NCBI GenBank assembly: GCA_003255025.1
Contig: QANY01008203.1
Coordinates: forward strand, 248,001-312,000
Direction of reading: 5' to 3'
DNA: 64,000 nucleotides
DNA from: Datisca glomerata
Lineage: Eukaryota > Streptophyta > Magnoliopsida > Cucurbitales > Datiscaceae
Shown: positions 1 to 12,239 of the stretch, piece after piece
Position numbering within the stretch: the stretch's first letter is position 1
Layout: each line of letters starts with the position of its first letter
Made by a program: the position numbers and the translations under genes
The notes under the pieces: model-generated
The model's input: only the letters and a program-made list of their open reading frames with translations
What the model was told of the DNA's origin: nothing
Database searches by the model: none

Positions 1-2606
1 TTAGATCAACGTTGTGCCTCTTTATTTGAAAGAATACATTGCGATTTATGGGGTCCCTCACCAGTTACTTCTCCTTCTGGATACAAGTACTATTGTGTTT
101 TGATAGATGATTTTTCCCGCTTTAGTTGGTTTTATCCGTTAAAGCTTAAGTCGGATTTTTTTGACATATTTGTTCAGTTTAATAAGTATGTCCAAATTCA
201 ATTTGATGGTAAAATCAAATCTTTTCAGTTCGACGGTGGTACTGAATTTACTAATCAACATTTTACCTATTTTCTTCGTGAGAATGGTATAATTCATCGT
301 ATCGCCTGTCCTTATACACCAAATTAGAACGGTATCATCGAGAGAAAGTATCGCCACATTACTGAAACTGGTCTACCCTCATGTTTCATTCTCATGTACC
401 TTTACGTTTATGGGTTGAATCTTTTTCCACGGCTTGTTATCTCATTAATCGCCTATGATCACCGGTTCTTCATGGTAAGTGCCCTCACGAAATTTGATAT
501 GGTTATGCTCCTCCTTATTTCTTGTTACGTACATTTGACTGCCTTTGTTTTCCTTTTCCTTTTCTCGCCATGTCCAGTTTTTTGAAGATTATTTTCCTTA
601 TGCCTCCAGCTCGACTCTTCCTCCTTTGGATGGTGTTGATTATGTCACTTTTGATGACCCTTCTCACAGTTTTCTTTCTAGTGATACTTCCTCCTCAGGT
701 GTGACTTCAGCTCATCGCCCGGCCCCCACCTTATGTGTTCCTTGTGTTGATTCATGTATTCCTTCACCGCCTTCTGAAGATTCTTCTCAGCCTTCATCGC
801 CGGCGATAGCATTGGAAGTCATACCTCATGTTCCTTCTTCCTTTAGTCAATTGCCGACCGCTACTCACTCTATGGTTACTCGTGCTAAGAACGGTATTGT
901 TAAACCTCGCACTCTTCATTCGTTATATGCTTTGTCTACTCCATCGTGGTTTCAGGTACATCTTGTTGTCAATGAGCCTCGTGGATTTAAGTCAGCTGTC
1001 AAGCATCCCGAATGGCTTTCCACCAAGGATGATGAAATTGTCACTCTCACACACAATAACACATGGCGTTTGGTTCCACGTCTGAGTAATCATAATGTTG
1101 TGGGCTGTCGGTGGATCTTTAAGATGAAGCTTCGAGTAGATGGTTCTATAGAACGTCACAAAGCTCGTCTTGTGGCCCAATGTTTTTCTCAGAAACATGG
1201 CATTGATTTCAATGAAACATTCAGTCCCGTTGTTCGGCCTGCCACTATTCGAATTATTGTCCCTTGCTGCTATGCATGGTTGGTCACTTCATCAGCTTGA
1301 CGTTAAAAATGCTTTTCTGCATGGTTTTCTTACAGAGGAAGTTTACATGGAACAACCTCCAGGTTACACTGATCCCCAATTCCCTTCTCATGTTCGTCGC
1401 TTGCAACGTGCTCTTTATGGTCTGAAATAGGCCCCAAGGGCATGGTTCCAACGTTTCAATCAATTTCTGCTTATACTTAGTTTTATTGCGAGTCGTGCCG
1501 ATTCCTCACTTTTTGTGTATCATGGTCCTCATGGTGTTATTTATCTTCTCTTATATGTCGATGATATTGTTATTACAGGCAATAACAAGTCTATGCTTCG
1601 TACACTCATCGATCGATTGACACAAGAATTTTCAATGAAGGATCTTGGTGATTTACACTATTTTTTGGGAATTGAGGTTATTCGCAATGAAAAAGGAAAT
1701 TTTCTCAGCCAAACAAAATATGCTCTTGATCTATTGACTCGGGCAAACATGGTGGATTGCAAACCTATTTCCACTCCTTTTCTGGTGGGATCTCATCTAA
1801 CTGAATCTGGAATTGTTCATTCTGATGCTACTCAGTTTCGGTCACTTGCAGGAGCTTTGCAATATTTGACTCTTACCTGCCATGATTTATCTTACAGTGT
1901 CAACTCTATATGTCAATATATGCATGCTCCTACTACTGATCACTTCTGTGCCTTGAAGAATATTTTACGATATGTTAAGGGCACCTACCATTATGGCTTG
2001 CAACTCTCGCTAGATTCTTCTTCGACTTTGCTTGGTTATTCTGATGCAAATCGGGCCGGATGCCCTGTTACCCGATGCTCTACAATAGGTTATGCTGTTT
2101 ACTTTGGTCGAAGTCTCATCTCGTGGTGTTCGAAAAAGAAAACTAATGTTGCTTGCTCAAGTGCTGAAACTAAATACCGTGCTCAAGCCTCTGTTGCTGC
2201 TGAATTTTCCTGGACACTTCAGCTTCTTCGCGAGCTTCATATCAAACTCCCCTCTCCTCCGAGATTGTTATGCGATAACAAAAGTGCCATCTTTATTGCA
2301 TCAAACCCGGTCACCAAGTCTCACTCCAAACACATTGACATTGATTATCATTTTGTTCGGGAACTTGTAGCTCGACGAGTCCTCAGTCTTGGGTTTGTCC
2401 CCTCTCATCTTCAATTGGCCGATGTTTTCACTAAAGGGGTGCCGAAATTACAGTTTCTATTGGATTGTGGCAAGTTGTGTTTTTTTCCCATCTCACCCAC
2501 GCCAACTTTGAGGGGGGATATTAGAGGAGAATCTGCTTCTCCTGATTGTGACCAAGAAAATAGTTTGTTCTCCATGATTCTAGCTCCTATCACTAATTCA
2601 CCTTAA
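1..2606 (+). pseudogene. copia pol pseudogene (integrase end, RT, RNase H)
   Basis: The ancestral polyprotein integrates and reverse-transcribes the element. Bases 1-385 encode integrase core sequence: DDFSRFSWFYPLK near base 105, then an FDGGTEF block containing a catalytic Asp. An in-frame TAG at 325-327 falls where the family normally has Gln, and a frameshift follows near 370. Bases 545-1300 hold a Ser/Pro-rich linker and the start of RT (WRLVP, VGCRWIFKMK). A frameshift near 1,300 moves the reading to [11 protein letters not shown] second TAG is at 1428-1430. From 1,515 one long frame carries the RT active site YVDDIVITG, then DLGDLHYFLGIEV and RNase H (LLGYSDAN, CDNKSA, KHIDIDYHF). At least two stops and two frameshifts make it non-functional. 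Confidence 0.92.
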
Positions 2607-2787
2607 TTATAGGAGATTGCCGTTTATTGTATATATTTAAAATTATTTCCTTGTTTATAGTTATTTCCTTGTTTATTGTTGTACAATTTTATTGTATAAA
2701 TAAAGATCACCTCATAGCATTTACGCTTGAGGCATTTTCCTTTACACATACATAAGTTGTTTGTTCATTCTCTATTATTTCCCCTAC
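2519..2787 (+). repeat. 3' LTR of the first copia element, with polypurine tract
   Basis: A purine run (TTGAGGGGGGA, about 2508-2518) directly precedes the inferred LTR start. The LTR begins TATTAGAGGAG, so the usual TG end appears changed to TA. An AATAAA polyadenylation-like signal is near 2698. The right end is set by a C-rich stretch near 2781-2787 and is approximate. No partner LTR is in the window. Confidence 0.6.
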
Positions 2788-4448
2788 TCTTAATCTTGAA
2801 TTTTATTTTCATGTATTGTTGATTTCTCTACAAGTTTGATAATAAGATTTTTTTGTCATCAACTCAATCAATGAAGATGTGGATAAAATTTTCGTTGGGT
2901 GTAAAATTAACTCAATGTAAATCAACCATTTAATGGGTTGAAAGTGTACATTTAATGGAAATATCCCCTATGATAATTTTCCATGCATAAAAATGTATAA
3001 AATATTGAATAAAACCTCTATACAAGATTATGCAAATATTGATATTTTGAATTTTTTTTATGTTCTTACAAGTCTTTTCTTCTTGTTTTTTTTTTAAATT
3101 TTGTTCATCATTTTTGTGACACTTGTTTGAACTACTTATCATCCATGATCATTCCTAGCGATGAAGGAAGAAATGAAAAATGATAATTAGTGAACTAAGT
3201 AGTCCAAAATAAAAAAAATTAATATATTTATATCCCAGACAAAAAATATTCTATTTTGAAAGTTTTATTTATTTTTATTTAATGACAATTGTTTGAATTA
3301 GTTACCATCTATGATCATTACTTGCTATTTGATTATAAATGAAGGAAGAAAGTAATTAGTAGACTATGTAGTAATAAATAGTATGTTCATGCCAATTATG
3401 TATGAAATTTAACATTTTTCATAGATTAATTTATTTACACATAAAAAAATTTATTATTAATTTATTTATAAAATAATTATACATATTCTTTAAAAAATGA
3501 AATTAAAACAAATTGACGGAGGGTGAGTACCCTCGGTCAAAGAGAGATTGACCCTCTGCCCCCTCCCATTTTTTTGTTATTTTTTTAATTTATTTTACTT
3601 TACTTTAGTTTTCTATTATTTAATTTTTTATTAATATATATTAATGTTTATTCTAAATTATATTTTTATGTATTTTCTTTACATGTTTCACATGCTATTC
3701 ATTTCTTTTTTACTTTATACATCCTCATCAAATTTATCATACATTTCTAATTTTTTTTTACCCATTTTTTTTATAATTATTGTTCTTCTTATTTCTTATT
3801 TATTTATATATCATTGCCATATTGTCATGCTTACAATGTGATTCTTATCTCATTCTCCTATCACTAGAGTTAATGTTCGCGGATGTGTGGATTACAACCT
3901 TAACAAATAGATTTATATTTTGTTAATTTCATTATTAGTTCTTCATTAAAAATTTCGATGACAGATTTTGAGATTTATGGGATACTAAACTTCCCGAACT
4001 ACTGAGCTGATGAGTTATTTTTTGGATAACAAGAATAACTCCAATAATGCTTTGATTTTTAAAAAAAATTAAATTAAAAAACTAAAAAATACTTTTTAAT
4101 GGTCTTTGTATCACCCATTAAAAGTCATTTACTTTTTTTCATTTGATGATACAAGACATACCTAATGGGACATTCAAAATTGAATTTCTTTAACATTGTT
4201 TTAAATATAATTTGGATAGCATTTGATTAAATTTGGTAACCATTTTTCATAATGGGTGTTGTGGGATCCTAATACCTTCTCCACACACAAATGACTCCCG
4301 AAATAACTTTGAATTTTTGCAGACACAAACATTTGATTTTAAAATTGGGTGACCAATCACGCCCTAAAATGATTGCTGGCGACTCCGAATTTCTTTTCTC
4401 CACAAATAATTTTTCAATCGTCGTTCCACGTCTCATGCACGTTGCGAT
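2788..4448. other. AT-rich intergenic stretch, no gene recognised
   Basis: Long A/T runs and only short chance open frames. It holds one local tandem duplication (3117-3385). Bases 4,260-4,448 contain a TGGCGACTCC motif reminiscent of gypsy leader sequence, too little to call an element. Confidence 0.6.
3117..3385. repeat. tandem duplication, period about 165 bp, two copies
   Basis: Copy 1 starts at 3117 and copy 2 at 3282. Both begin TGACA-TTGTTTGAA, continue through an ATCCATGATCATT-like block and a GATGAAGGAAGAAA-like block, and end in AGTAGACTA-GTAGT-like sequence. Copies are clearly diverged. Confidence 0.6.
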
Positions 4449-4702
4449 AATATTTAAATATAATTTTTGAAAATTATATATATATAATTATTTTTTTAAT
4501 TATCAATAATTGAGACAGAATATCTAATTTGTGAAATTAGATAATTAAATTATTATAAGATAATAATTTAAATCAACTTAATATGCTATTTGTGGAATAA
4601 CAGATAAGTTTGTTGACAGAGATAATCAGATATTTTAATTGTGAATTAAGTGATGTCTAGAAAATTATTTAATTAAAATAAATATTTAATTCACAGTAAT
4701 TG

Positions 4703-4740
4703 TCACGTGTCAATCACTGATGACGTCTCAGAAATCGACA
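4703..4740 (+). promoter_or_regulatory. G-box / ABRE-like motif in copia LTR copy A
   Basis: The LTR carries GTCACGTGTC, which contains the CACGTG G-box core and the ACGTGTC form bound by plant bZIP factors such as ABFs, followed shortly by TGACGTC. The same CACGTGTC is kept in other copies near 10,689, 53,306 and 58,907. Its position upstream of the probable transcript start fits a U3 promoter element. Function is inference. Confidence 0.45.
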
Positions 4741-5057
4741 TGAACTACTGTGGTGCCACATGACACTACAATTATGAGTATGCAACACTATAGTGCCATG
4801 TGGCACTACAGTTGTGTACAATTACAATGGGTCCCACTATAATTGATAAGTTTATAATTGAATATTATTTCTGTTTATCCCTAAAAATATGATACGCCAT
4901 TGTCTAGAATATATACAGATATTATTCTAATGACCTAAGTGGTTGAAAGAGGTGGAGAGAATCAGTTGATGAAATCATCAGTTCATAAATCAAGAGTTGA
5001 ATTGAGAACACGGTTGGTGTTAGAGAGATTTTCTTATGTGATTTAACGTTAATCAAA

Positions 5058-5092
5058 TCTCTAAAAGAATAATCATCATGTTCTTTTAGAGA
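5058..5092 (+). other. perfect 12-bp stem hairpin in LTR copy A
   Basis: TCTCTAAAAGAA (5058-5069) is the exact reverse complement of TTCTTTTAGAGA (5081-5092), with an 11-base loop. The same hairpin is perfect in copy C (12526-12560). In copies B and E the left arm has lost bases and a 9-bp stem remains. It lies between the promoter-like motifs and the LTR 3' end, so it is probably in the transcribed R/U5 part. Confidence 0.75.
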
Positions 5093-5559
5093 ATCGTCAC
5101 TAAAGTCATTCTTAGTAAATCTCTATATCTAAGGTGTTGAGAACTTTTAGAGACAAAAAAAGTGTTTTGTAATATTCTACATGCCTACACATGTTCTAGT
5201 GCGTTGATGATTGACTTGGAAGATCTTAGTGTGGATTTCAGAGTCTACTGATTCTTGAAACGATTTCGTGGGAACGAGGGATCGATCATCTTTTGCAAGG
5301 ACACTTGATATACACTACAAGAGGTAATTGATTTCTAACATTGTATGTTGTAGATTTAACTTATAAATATATAATGGATCCTGACTGATTGAAAAAGAGT
5401 TTTCAATTAAACTTTTTATTTGGTTATCGTGGCGTTGCACAAGTTTTGTTAAGATTCATTTTTATTAAAAGTTTAATTTTTTAAAAGATCTCGCGCCTTT
5501 ACGCTTCCATTGTGCACGCGCCACAACAACCATCATGAAGAGAATATCATTGTAGCCTG

Positions 5560-7480
5560 GGAAGCCTTCTATCCTATCAAGAAGAAGAAAAAAGAAGTAG
5601 GAGAGGTGTAATAGAGTGGAATGGAGTTTTTTTTTGAAAAGTCTGCTTTCTAAAGGCTTTAATAGAAAAATTGTTCAGTGAATTATGCTTTGTATCTCAT
5701 CTATTCATTTCATGATATTGATTAATGGATCTCTTACTGAAGCTTTTCATCCTCAAAGAGGACTTAGATAAGGATTTCATTTATCTCCTTATTTGTTTAT
5801 AATAGTAGTAGAATGTCTATATAAGTGTGTGCAAAAAGTTGTAAATGATGGTTTGATTAAATCTATAAGGATGAAGATATATTGCCATGTTTCACGTATG
5901 TTCTTTGCAGATGGCTCTCTGTTTTTCTCTGAGGATGACCATATTTCTTGTGCTAATTTGGAAAATTGTATTTCAGAATATTGTAGTGCATCTGGTCAGA
6001 GTGTTAATTTTAACAAGAGCAACTTATGGTTTAGTAAGAATGTCCAGTCAAACAAACAAATCTCTCTTTCTAATATTTTGGGAGTTGGCATTTCAAATAA
6101 ACGGGGGTTATATTTGGCTGCCTACTGGGTGGGGAAACTAAAAAAAATGCTCTATTCTATGTTGATGGAGAGGATGGACAAAAGGATAGCTAGTTGGAAG
6201 TCAAATTTGTTATCTTTGGGATAAAATTAAGTCTTAGTTTTAGTTGTGGCTCAATCTCTTCATGGTTACACTATAAGTGTTTTTAAACTCCCCAAGTCCA
6301 TTTGTCTCGAGCTTCAATTGGCTATTGCAAATTGTTGATGGTCTAAAGATGGAGATGAGAAGGATATGAGGTAGGGCTCTCAAATGAAAATGAACAAAAG
6401 AAAAATGCAGGAAGCATTGATTTCAGAGATTTGGAGGATTTTAGCCTTGTTTTACTTGCGAAGCAAGCTAGGGCACTTCTCAAGAATCCAAGTAGTTTAT
6501 GTGCCAGAATTTTGGAAGGTTTGTATTTCGAAAGTTCTAATTTTTTTTTAATAAAATCTTAAGAAAAAAATGTTCTTGGGTGTGGAAAAGCTTATGGCAA
6601 GGAAAGGAAGTTCTAAAAAAATATTCTATGTAGAATATTGGCAGTGGTTCTCACATCAGGTTATAGGAGGATGTTTGGATTAAAAGTGGTTCGACCGTAG
6701 AGATGTTCAAAAATCAAGATCTCCAACTAGTAACAAAACTTATTGATAAAGGTCGATTCAGATGGAAAACTGATTTGGTTTCGGGGGTAAATAATTTAGT
6801 CTCCTTTTTCTTGTTGTTAGTTGGCTATTTGGAAGGTGAGAATATTTTCTAAGGATAATAGGTTTATCCTTCTGATGTGGCTAAAAACTCAGGACATTTG
6901 TTTCCTGATTTTTGGAAGAACATTCCAAAACTTGTTAGGAGGGCTGATTTGAGTCATGTTGATACTCCTTCTGTTCATTCTGTTCAAGGTGAAGCTAGTT
7001 GGTCTCCTCATTCATATGGATTTGTTAAAGTCAATGTTGATGCTTCTGTAAGAACTTTGCCTTCTTCTAGGCCCATTGGTATTATAGCTAGAAATAATTT
7101 TGGTTGTCCTTTGCTAATAAAAGGACATCAAATAGTTTCTTATCAGGTAATCAAGTATGTGGAGTTTTTGGCTGTTTATGAGGGTCTATCTTTGACAAGA
7201 AGCAGTGCATCGTGTAGTACAATTCTTGAACATGACTCTAAGTGGGTGGTTGTTTGTCTAAATAGAGAGTTGATACTGGTTGGGAGTTGTCAAATTTTGC
7301 TGATTTGGTGATAAGCTCCATTAGGCAGTTTAATAGTTGTAATGTAGTTTGGGTTGGTAGAAATTGTAACGTAGTTGATGATGTTATTGCAAAATGTAGC
7401 AACGGTTCTATCATTTCCTTTAACCATTGCTGCATTAGTTGAAAATGAAAATTACTTGCAAGAAGCACGCAAAGACCTCC
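5560..7480 (+). pseudogene. LINE (L1-type) ORF2 remnant: RT, zf-RVT and RNase H
   Basis: A 5'-truncated non-LTR retrotransposon ORF2, which in intact elements encodes endonuclease, reverse transcriptase and, in many plant LINEs, a C-terminal RNase H. From about 5,680 the frames give ILINGSLTEAFHPQRGLR, a stop, then HLSPYLFII. Bases 5793-6224 continue as one frame with an altered catalytic box (FADG instead of FADD) and SGQSVNFNKSNLWFS. Bases 6,430-6,700 in shifting frames give FRDLEDFSLVLLAKQ, SWVWKSLWQGKEVLK and GSGSHIRLYEDVW, matching the linker after RT. Bases 6877-7311 encode RNase H-like sequence (VNVDASV, VEFLAVYEGL, EHDSKWVV), continuing in another frame to about 7,440. Several stops and frameshifts make it dead. 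The endonuclease is absent. Confidence 0.88.
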
Positions 7481-7857
7481 TTGATATATTTTGTTATGGC
7501 GTTCATGGACATTCTCTGACGTTGTTTAAGAAACCTAAAGAAAGTTTTCTTTGACAAAAATACCTAAAAAAGGTTTGATTTCTTTCGAAAGAACATGTAA
7601 TAAAAAATGTCTAAAGAAATATTGATCGAACCAATTAATGATTATAAAACTTAGCATATATGTTATATGTCACTTCAATTTAAGTAGATGATCAGAGATA
7701 TATTGAAACATGATAACATATATTGTCTAAAAAAACACATGTAAATTTGTATGTAGAGACATTAATACTAATCCATATATTATATTATACAACATTGAAT
7801 TTATCAAAATATTAGAATGCATGCATAGACTAGATTATCAATATCACGAGATATTGT

Positions 7858-8135
7858 CTCATTGGATAGAATCATTTTTTCTCATCTTATGGTCACCCTT
7901 TATCTTTTAGGGTAGAAACTCATATATGATACTTCTTTTAGGGTAGAGTTACATCTCACCATTTGTCAAAACAGAATCACTGAAATATTTTTATAACCTC
8001 AAATTTACAACCTCTAAAATCTCTAATTCTTTCTTACAAGAATTAAGAAATTCATCAATACGATATCACATAATATCTTCCCTTAAGCAATCTTAAAATA
8101 AAAAATTTTCTCACAAAGAAATTTGAGGCATCAAA
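7858..8135. repeat. dispersed repeat, copy 1 (copy 2 at 19,520-20,250)
   Basis: Both copies share CTTTTAGGGTAGA, CTCACCAT-TGTC, TATTTTTATA-C and AAT-TTGAGG blocks in the same order. Copy 2 is interrupted by the MITE at 19,574-20,060 and cut at its right side by CACTA element 3. The family is unknown. Confidence 0.6.
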
Positions 8136-8939
8136 CTCCAACACTTAGAATAATAAATCATAAATGTCTACGTTTACATGCTTGAACTCCTCAAATGTTC
8201 CACAGTTTAAAAAGTCGAACCCCATAAATCAAATGGATCCAAAGCTTTTCTTCGACGAAAACTAAAAATAAACACTTTTTGAATAAACGGAAATGAACTA
8301 GATAAGCTTGTTTCTTTTTAATTAGATTTTATTGCAAAGAAGAAGAAAATACGTTCATATACATCCAGGAGATCTTCTTCTACCTCTTACAAACATATTT
8401 TTCTTCTCAAATCAAACACATATATTAGGAGGTAAACTGAAAATATCTAAACAATTCACACTTTAACGATTGCTATATTTTGAAATTATCTAAACTATTC
8501 ATACCTGAAGGAGGTCTTCATTAGTACTGGAATTAAGTTTTTCGTCCGCCAAAGAAACTGACCAACTTGTGTTATGATTGAGTCTGCAATCATTGTTCTC
8601 TGCTAGAAAATTTGATTGCCAATTGCACCCCTTCTTCCCATTGTTGTGCTAACTACTACCCCATTCTCATAAAGAAACTATCCAACAATGCCCATAGAAA
8701 GTTTGTAAAACCAGAAGGTCTCCAAATTCCAATGACTAAAAGGAGACAAGTATTTTGAATTTGGATTAAGACTACCTTTAGAATAAGACCTAGAAGATGG
8801 AACCTTTTGTGGTTTGATTTCTGGATTTCTGAGATTTCAGTGAGAGAGGGTTGATGAAGAGAAGGAGAAGACGAGTTTGAGTGTGGAAAGAGGTTGATAT
8901 TGATGATTTTTCTTCATTTTGTATGATTATAACAGATGT

Positions 8940-9140
8940 TATATAAAAATATACTAAAATATATAACGGTATATTGATGGTACATATATTAAAATATAGT
9001 ATGTATATAAATATATACCATAGTATATATCGTGAATGGTATAGAAAATATACTACGGTATATTGATATAATAAAATATACTATGGTATATAAATATGTA
9101 CCATGACATATTTTTGTATACTATAATACACATGTACATA
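8940..9140. repeat. AT-rich repeat of a near-palindromic unit
   Basis: Variants of ATATACTATGGTATAT recur about every 30-40 bases. The unit is itself close to palindromic (TATACYRTGGTATA), so the block could form cruciform or slipped structures. Confidence 0.6.
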
Positions 9141-9589
9141 AAAATTTCTAACTTTATCAAAAAAAATTTACACGTAGGAAAAATGGTCATTCTTGTAAAT
9201 ATAACTTTTTTTTATCATTCTCTTCTTTATTTTTCAAAAAATGGACTATTTCTCTAAATGAGACAAACCAATAACTTTAGAAATTATAGCATTTAACCAT
9301 TTTAGTAGGGAGTTTTAGTTTTCAGTAATTTTTAAACATAATTAAGTTAATAACCAAGTTAGTTTGACCATAATTTTCTATTCTTATTTCACCATTTTCT
9401 AAGACATTTAATATTAATAGTTAAATGATGAATAAACTAATCATTCGAAATGATTAATATATTTATTTGCGAGTAAAAAAATTTAGATTGCTAAATATTA
9501 ATCATTCAATAAATTAATCATTCTTAGAAAGGCTGTTAGCCAATTATTCCTTATAGCTCAAAAATGTCGTTAAGTATAAAAATGTAAAT

Positions 9590-11274
9590 TTTGATACACA
9601 TCAATTCGATATATTAATCATTTTGAATGATTAATACACATCAATTCGATATATTAATATATTTTTTTACGAGTAAAATTTAATTAATATCTTTATTAAT
9701 GTGTCATTTATCATAAAAAATTAATACAGATCAATTCGATGATCATATATAGATTAGTCTAACTGAGTAGTCATAAACTCCTATGCACGTCTACTAGATC
9801 TTTTGATTCACTCATTAAGGTCTGTTTGTTAATCAGGCTAATGACTTTTATTTTGGAGTTTCACTGATGTGGATGGGTGGGGACATGATCTTACAAGATT
9901 TGGAATCTAAGCTTTTTTAACAGATCGTATATTAGTTTCCTTAAGTATTAATTCTGAAACTGAATGATTATTGAGTGTAAATTTATAATAAAATTATAAA
10001 TTAGTCATTCACTAGTGGAATGGTACTTAAAGATCAAGAGTTAATTAGAAGGGTAAAATGATAATTTTGATAAGTTCTAATTTATGGACCAATAATTGAA
10101 AGATAGAGCTACATGAAATAATTATGTCAGTGGACTACATGAGAATACTCTGTAAAAATATTATATAATCTCTAAGAGTGCAATTACATATTTATAATGG
10201 AGTAATAATGAAATTAATAAATAAAATTATTTAATAAAAGAGTTTAGTTAATAATTTGATTTATTGAAGCATAGGATTATAGGTCTATGGTCACAAAGTC
10301 ACATCTATACTACGCCGTCTAGGGTGTAAATATTTCAAGATATGAGAAAATAACTGACTTACAAAAAAAATTATTATTCTGGGGCAAAGTACATAATTAT
10401 GAGATAATTATGTGTGATTCATTAATTAATTAAATTATTTATATATTCAAATATAATTTTCAGAAATTATATTTATTTAAATAATTATCGATAAGTGGGA
10501 CATAACATCTAATTTGTGAAATTAGATAATTAAATTATTATTAGATAATAATTTAAATCAACTAAATATGTTATTTGAGAAATAACAAATAAGTTAGTTG
10601 ATATGGATAATCAGATATATTGATTTTGAATTAAATGATATCTAGGTAATTATTTGATTAAAATAAATATTTAATTCGTAGTAATTGCCACGTGTCAATC
10701 ACTGATAGAGTATCATAAATTGACATGGACTACTGTAGTGCTACGTGAAACTTGTTGTTGAAAGAAGTGGATAGAATATATACAGATATTATTCTAATGG
10801 TCTTTGTTGTTGAAAGAATGGGAGATAATCAGTTGATGAGATCATGAGTTCGTCAATTAAGAGTTGAATTGAGAACACGATTGGTGTCAGAGAGATTTTT
10901 TTCTGTGATTAAATGTTAATCAAATCTCTAAAATAATCATCACGTTCTTTTAGAGAACCGTCTCATTAAAATCATTCTCAATAAATCTCAAGATCTCATG
11001 TGTTGAGAATATCTAGAGACAGAAAAATTATCTTTAAATAATCTACGTGCCCACAGACATCCTAGTACATTGAGAATTGACTTGAAAGATCTTGGTGTGG
11101 ATCTTGAGTCTACTGGTCATTGGAACGATTTCGTAGGAATGAATGATCAATCAATTTTTGCAAGGACACTTGATGTAGTTTATTAAAAGATTCGATTTTT
11201 ATTAAAAGTTTAATTTTTTAAAAGGCCACAAGCGCCTTCACGCTTCCGCCGCGCACGCGTCATGACGATCAACA
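9590..11274 (+). repeat. copia LTR family, copy B (5' LTR with primer binding site)
   Basis: Matches the family LTR from near the ACACATCAATTCGATGATCAT block (about 9,725) to the GC-rich 3' terminus CGCGTCATGACGATCAACA at 11274. The LTR 5' end is missing or rearranged, and the TACACATCAATTCGATATATTAAT segment is duplicated at about 9,590-9,655. CACGTGTC is kept near 10,689. A primer binding site follows directly, so this was a 5' LTR. Confidence 0.85.
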
Positions 11275-11276
11275 AG

Positions 11277-11288
11277 TGGTATCAGAAC
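11277..11288 (+). other. copia primer binding site (initiator tRNA-Met type)
   Basis: TGGTATCAGAAC lies two bases after the LTR terminus CAACA. It is one base off the plant copia primer binding site TGGTATCAGAGC, complementary to the 3' end of initiator methionine tRNA. This fixes both the LTR end and the element orientation. Confidence 0.85.
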
Positions 11289-11572
11289 AGTCTTTATATA
11301 TTTATATGTTAAATGTTGTGTGAGTTTTCTTGCATTATTCATATCATATGAGATGTGTATGATGATCAATGATTATGTTTTTTAATGTATGAAAAATAAT
11401 GAATCGTTAATTGTATGGTGATTATTGGGTTAGGCTTTATTTTAATTTTTCCTAGATCTTGTGTAACCCGGATTGAGGCGTAAGAATTTTTGTAATTTTA
11501 TTTTAAATATTATTGTAATTATTCCAAACACGAGAATACGAAGAACGCACGAGATGAAAGGTAGACATTTAC

Positions 11573-11648
11573 TGTTCACGCGAAAACATTGTTCATTTGC
11601 GAAAACACTGCACATCCGTGAAAACACTGTTCACTTCAGAAACTTACT
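11573..11648. repeat. 19-bp tandem repeat, about four copies
   Basis: Units follow the pattern TGTTCA(5-6 variable bases)GAAAACAC. The variable bases differ between units while the TGTTCA and GAAAAC parts are kept. Confidence 0.7.
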
Positions 11649-12239
11649 GTTCTAGCGGTGGTGAACCGTGCTGGCGATACTGTACCGACGATGAGTAGTT
11701 GCTGTCCAGTGTGACATGCGGCTGCCGGCTGTGAGACGGGCAGCGGTGGTGTTGGACGGCGATCAGAGAGTCCTATCGTCGGTGACAAATGTTGTCATGT
11801 TTTACGAAAGTTTATAAAAAAACATGCAATTAACTCTATCACCTAAGTGTTTCATTAAAACCCAAACTCTTTTAATTATCCATTTAAATTTCAAAATTAA
11901 TAGATTGATTGAGTTTGACCTAAGTTTGGGCAAATCGAATAAGGTGTTTATTTGACTAAGTCAAAGTCAACTATATTAAAAGAGTTAATTATAGAAATTA
12001 TTTTAATTAAGAAAAATAGTTTTTTAATTAAAAACGGTTTTGTTCAAAGCTTGAAGATTATAAAGATGGATATCAGGAGGAGAATGTAATATTTGGGAAA
12101 TATGTATTCTTGAAATCCACTTTGTAATTTTATTTCTTTATTTCAAGAATTGTAATTTAAAAATACTCAATAGTCACACGATCCATTATTATTTTATTTA
12201 ATTATTAAATAATTACTTAATTGTTATGTTTGGTAACAT

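Larger units (their letters stand above)
1..2787 (+). mobile_element. Ty1/copia retrotransposon, 3' part, decayed
   Basis: The window opens inside a copia element. In order it shows the end of integrase, the integrase-RT linker, reverse transcriptase, RNase H, a polypurine tract and a short 3' LTR. The 5' LTR, gag and protease lie outside the window. The short LTR and the RT sequence suggest an Ale/Hopscotch-like lineage; that assignment rests on remembered family features and is only probable. Confidence 0.9.
4449..5535 (+). repeat. copia LTR family, copy A (5'-truncated)
   Basis: Aligns by eye with the 3' portion of the 2-kb LTR at 57,673-59,748. Shared landmarks in order: an AT-rich block with a TAATTTGTGAAATTAGATAA motif, GTCACGTGTCAATCACTGAT near 4,703, a cluster of GTGCCA/TGGCAC motifs near 4,750-4,815, TATCTAGAATATATACAGAT near 4,890, AGAGATTTTC-type sequence, a hairpin at 5058-5092, and a GC-rich end finishing in CATCA. 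No coding sequence of this family adjoins it, so it is a solo or broken LTR. Confidence 0.85.
7481..9589. other. intergenic stretch, no gene recognised
   Basis: AT-rich with no supported coding sequence. It contains a dispersed repeat (7858-8135) and an AT palindromic minisatellite-like block (8940-9140). Bases 8,500-8,900 are less AT-rich and on the minus strand read SLNPNSKYLSPFSHWN, which I do not recognise and which soon hits a stop. Confidence 0.55.

Noticed and set aside
4260..4448. Possible gypsy LTR/primer-site fragment (TGGCGACTCC)
   Set aside because: Only one short motif; no partner LTR, gag or polypurine tract nearby.
8500..8900. Possible minus-strand exon (SLNPNSKYLSPFSHWN)
   Set aside because: Not recognised, ends at a stop within 50 codons, no supporting neighbours.
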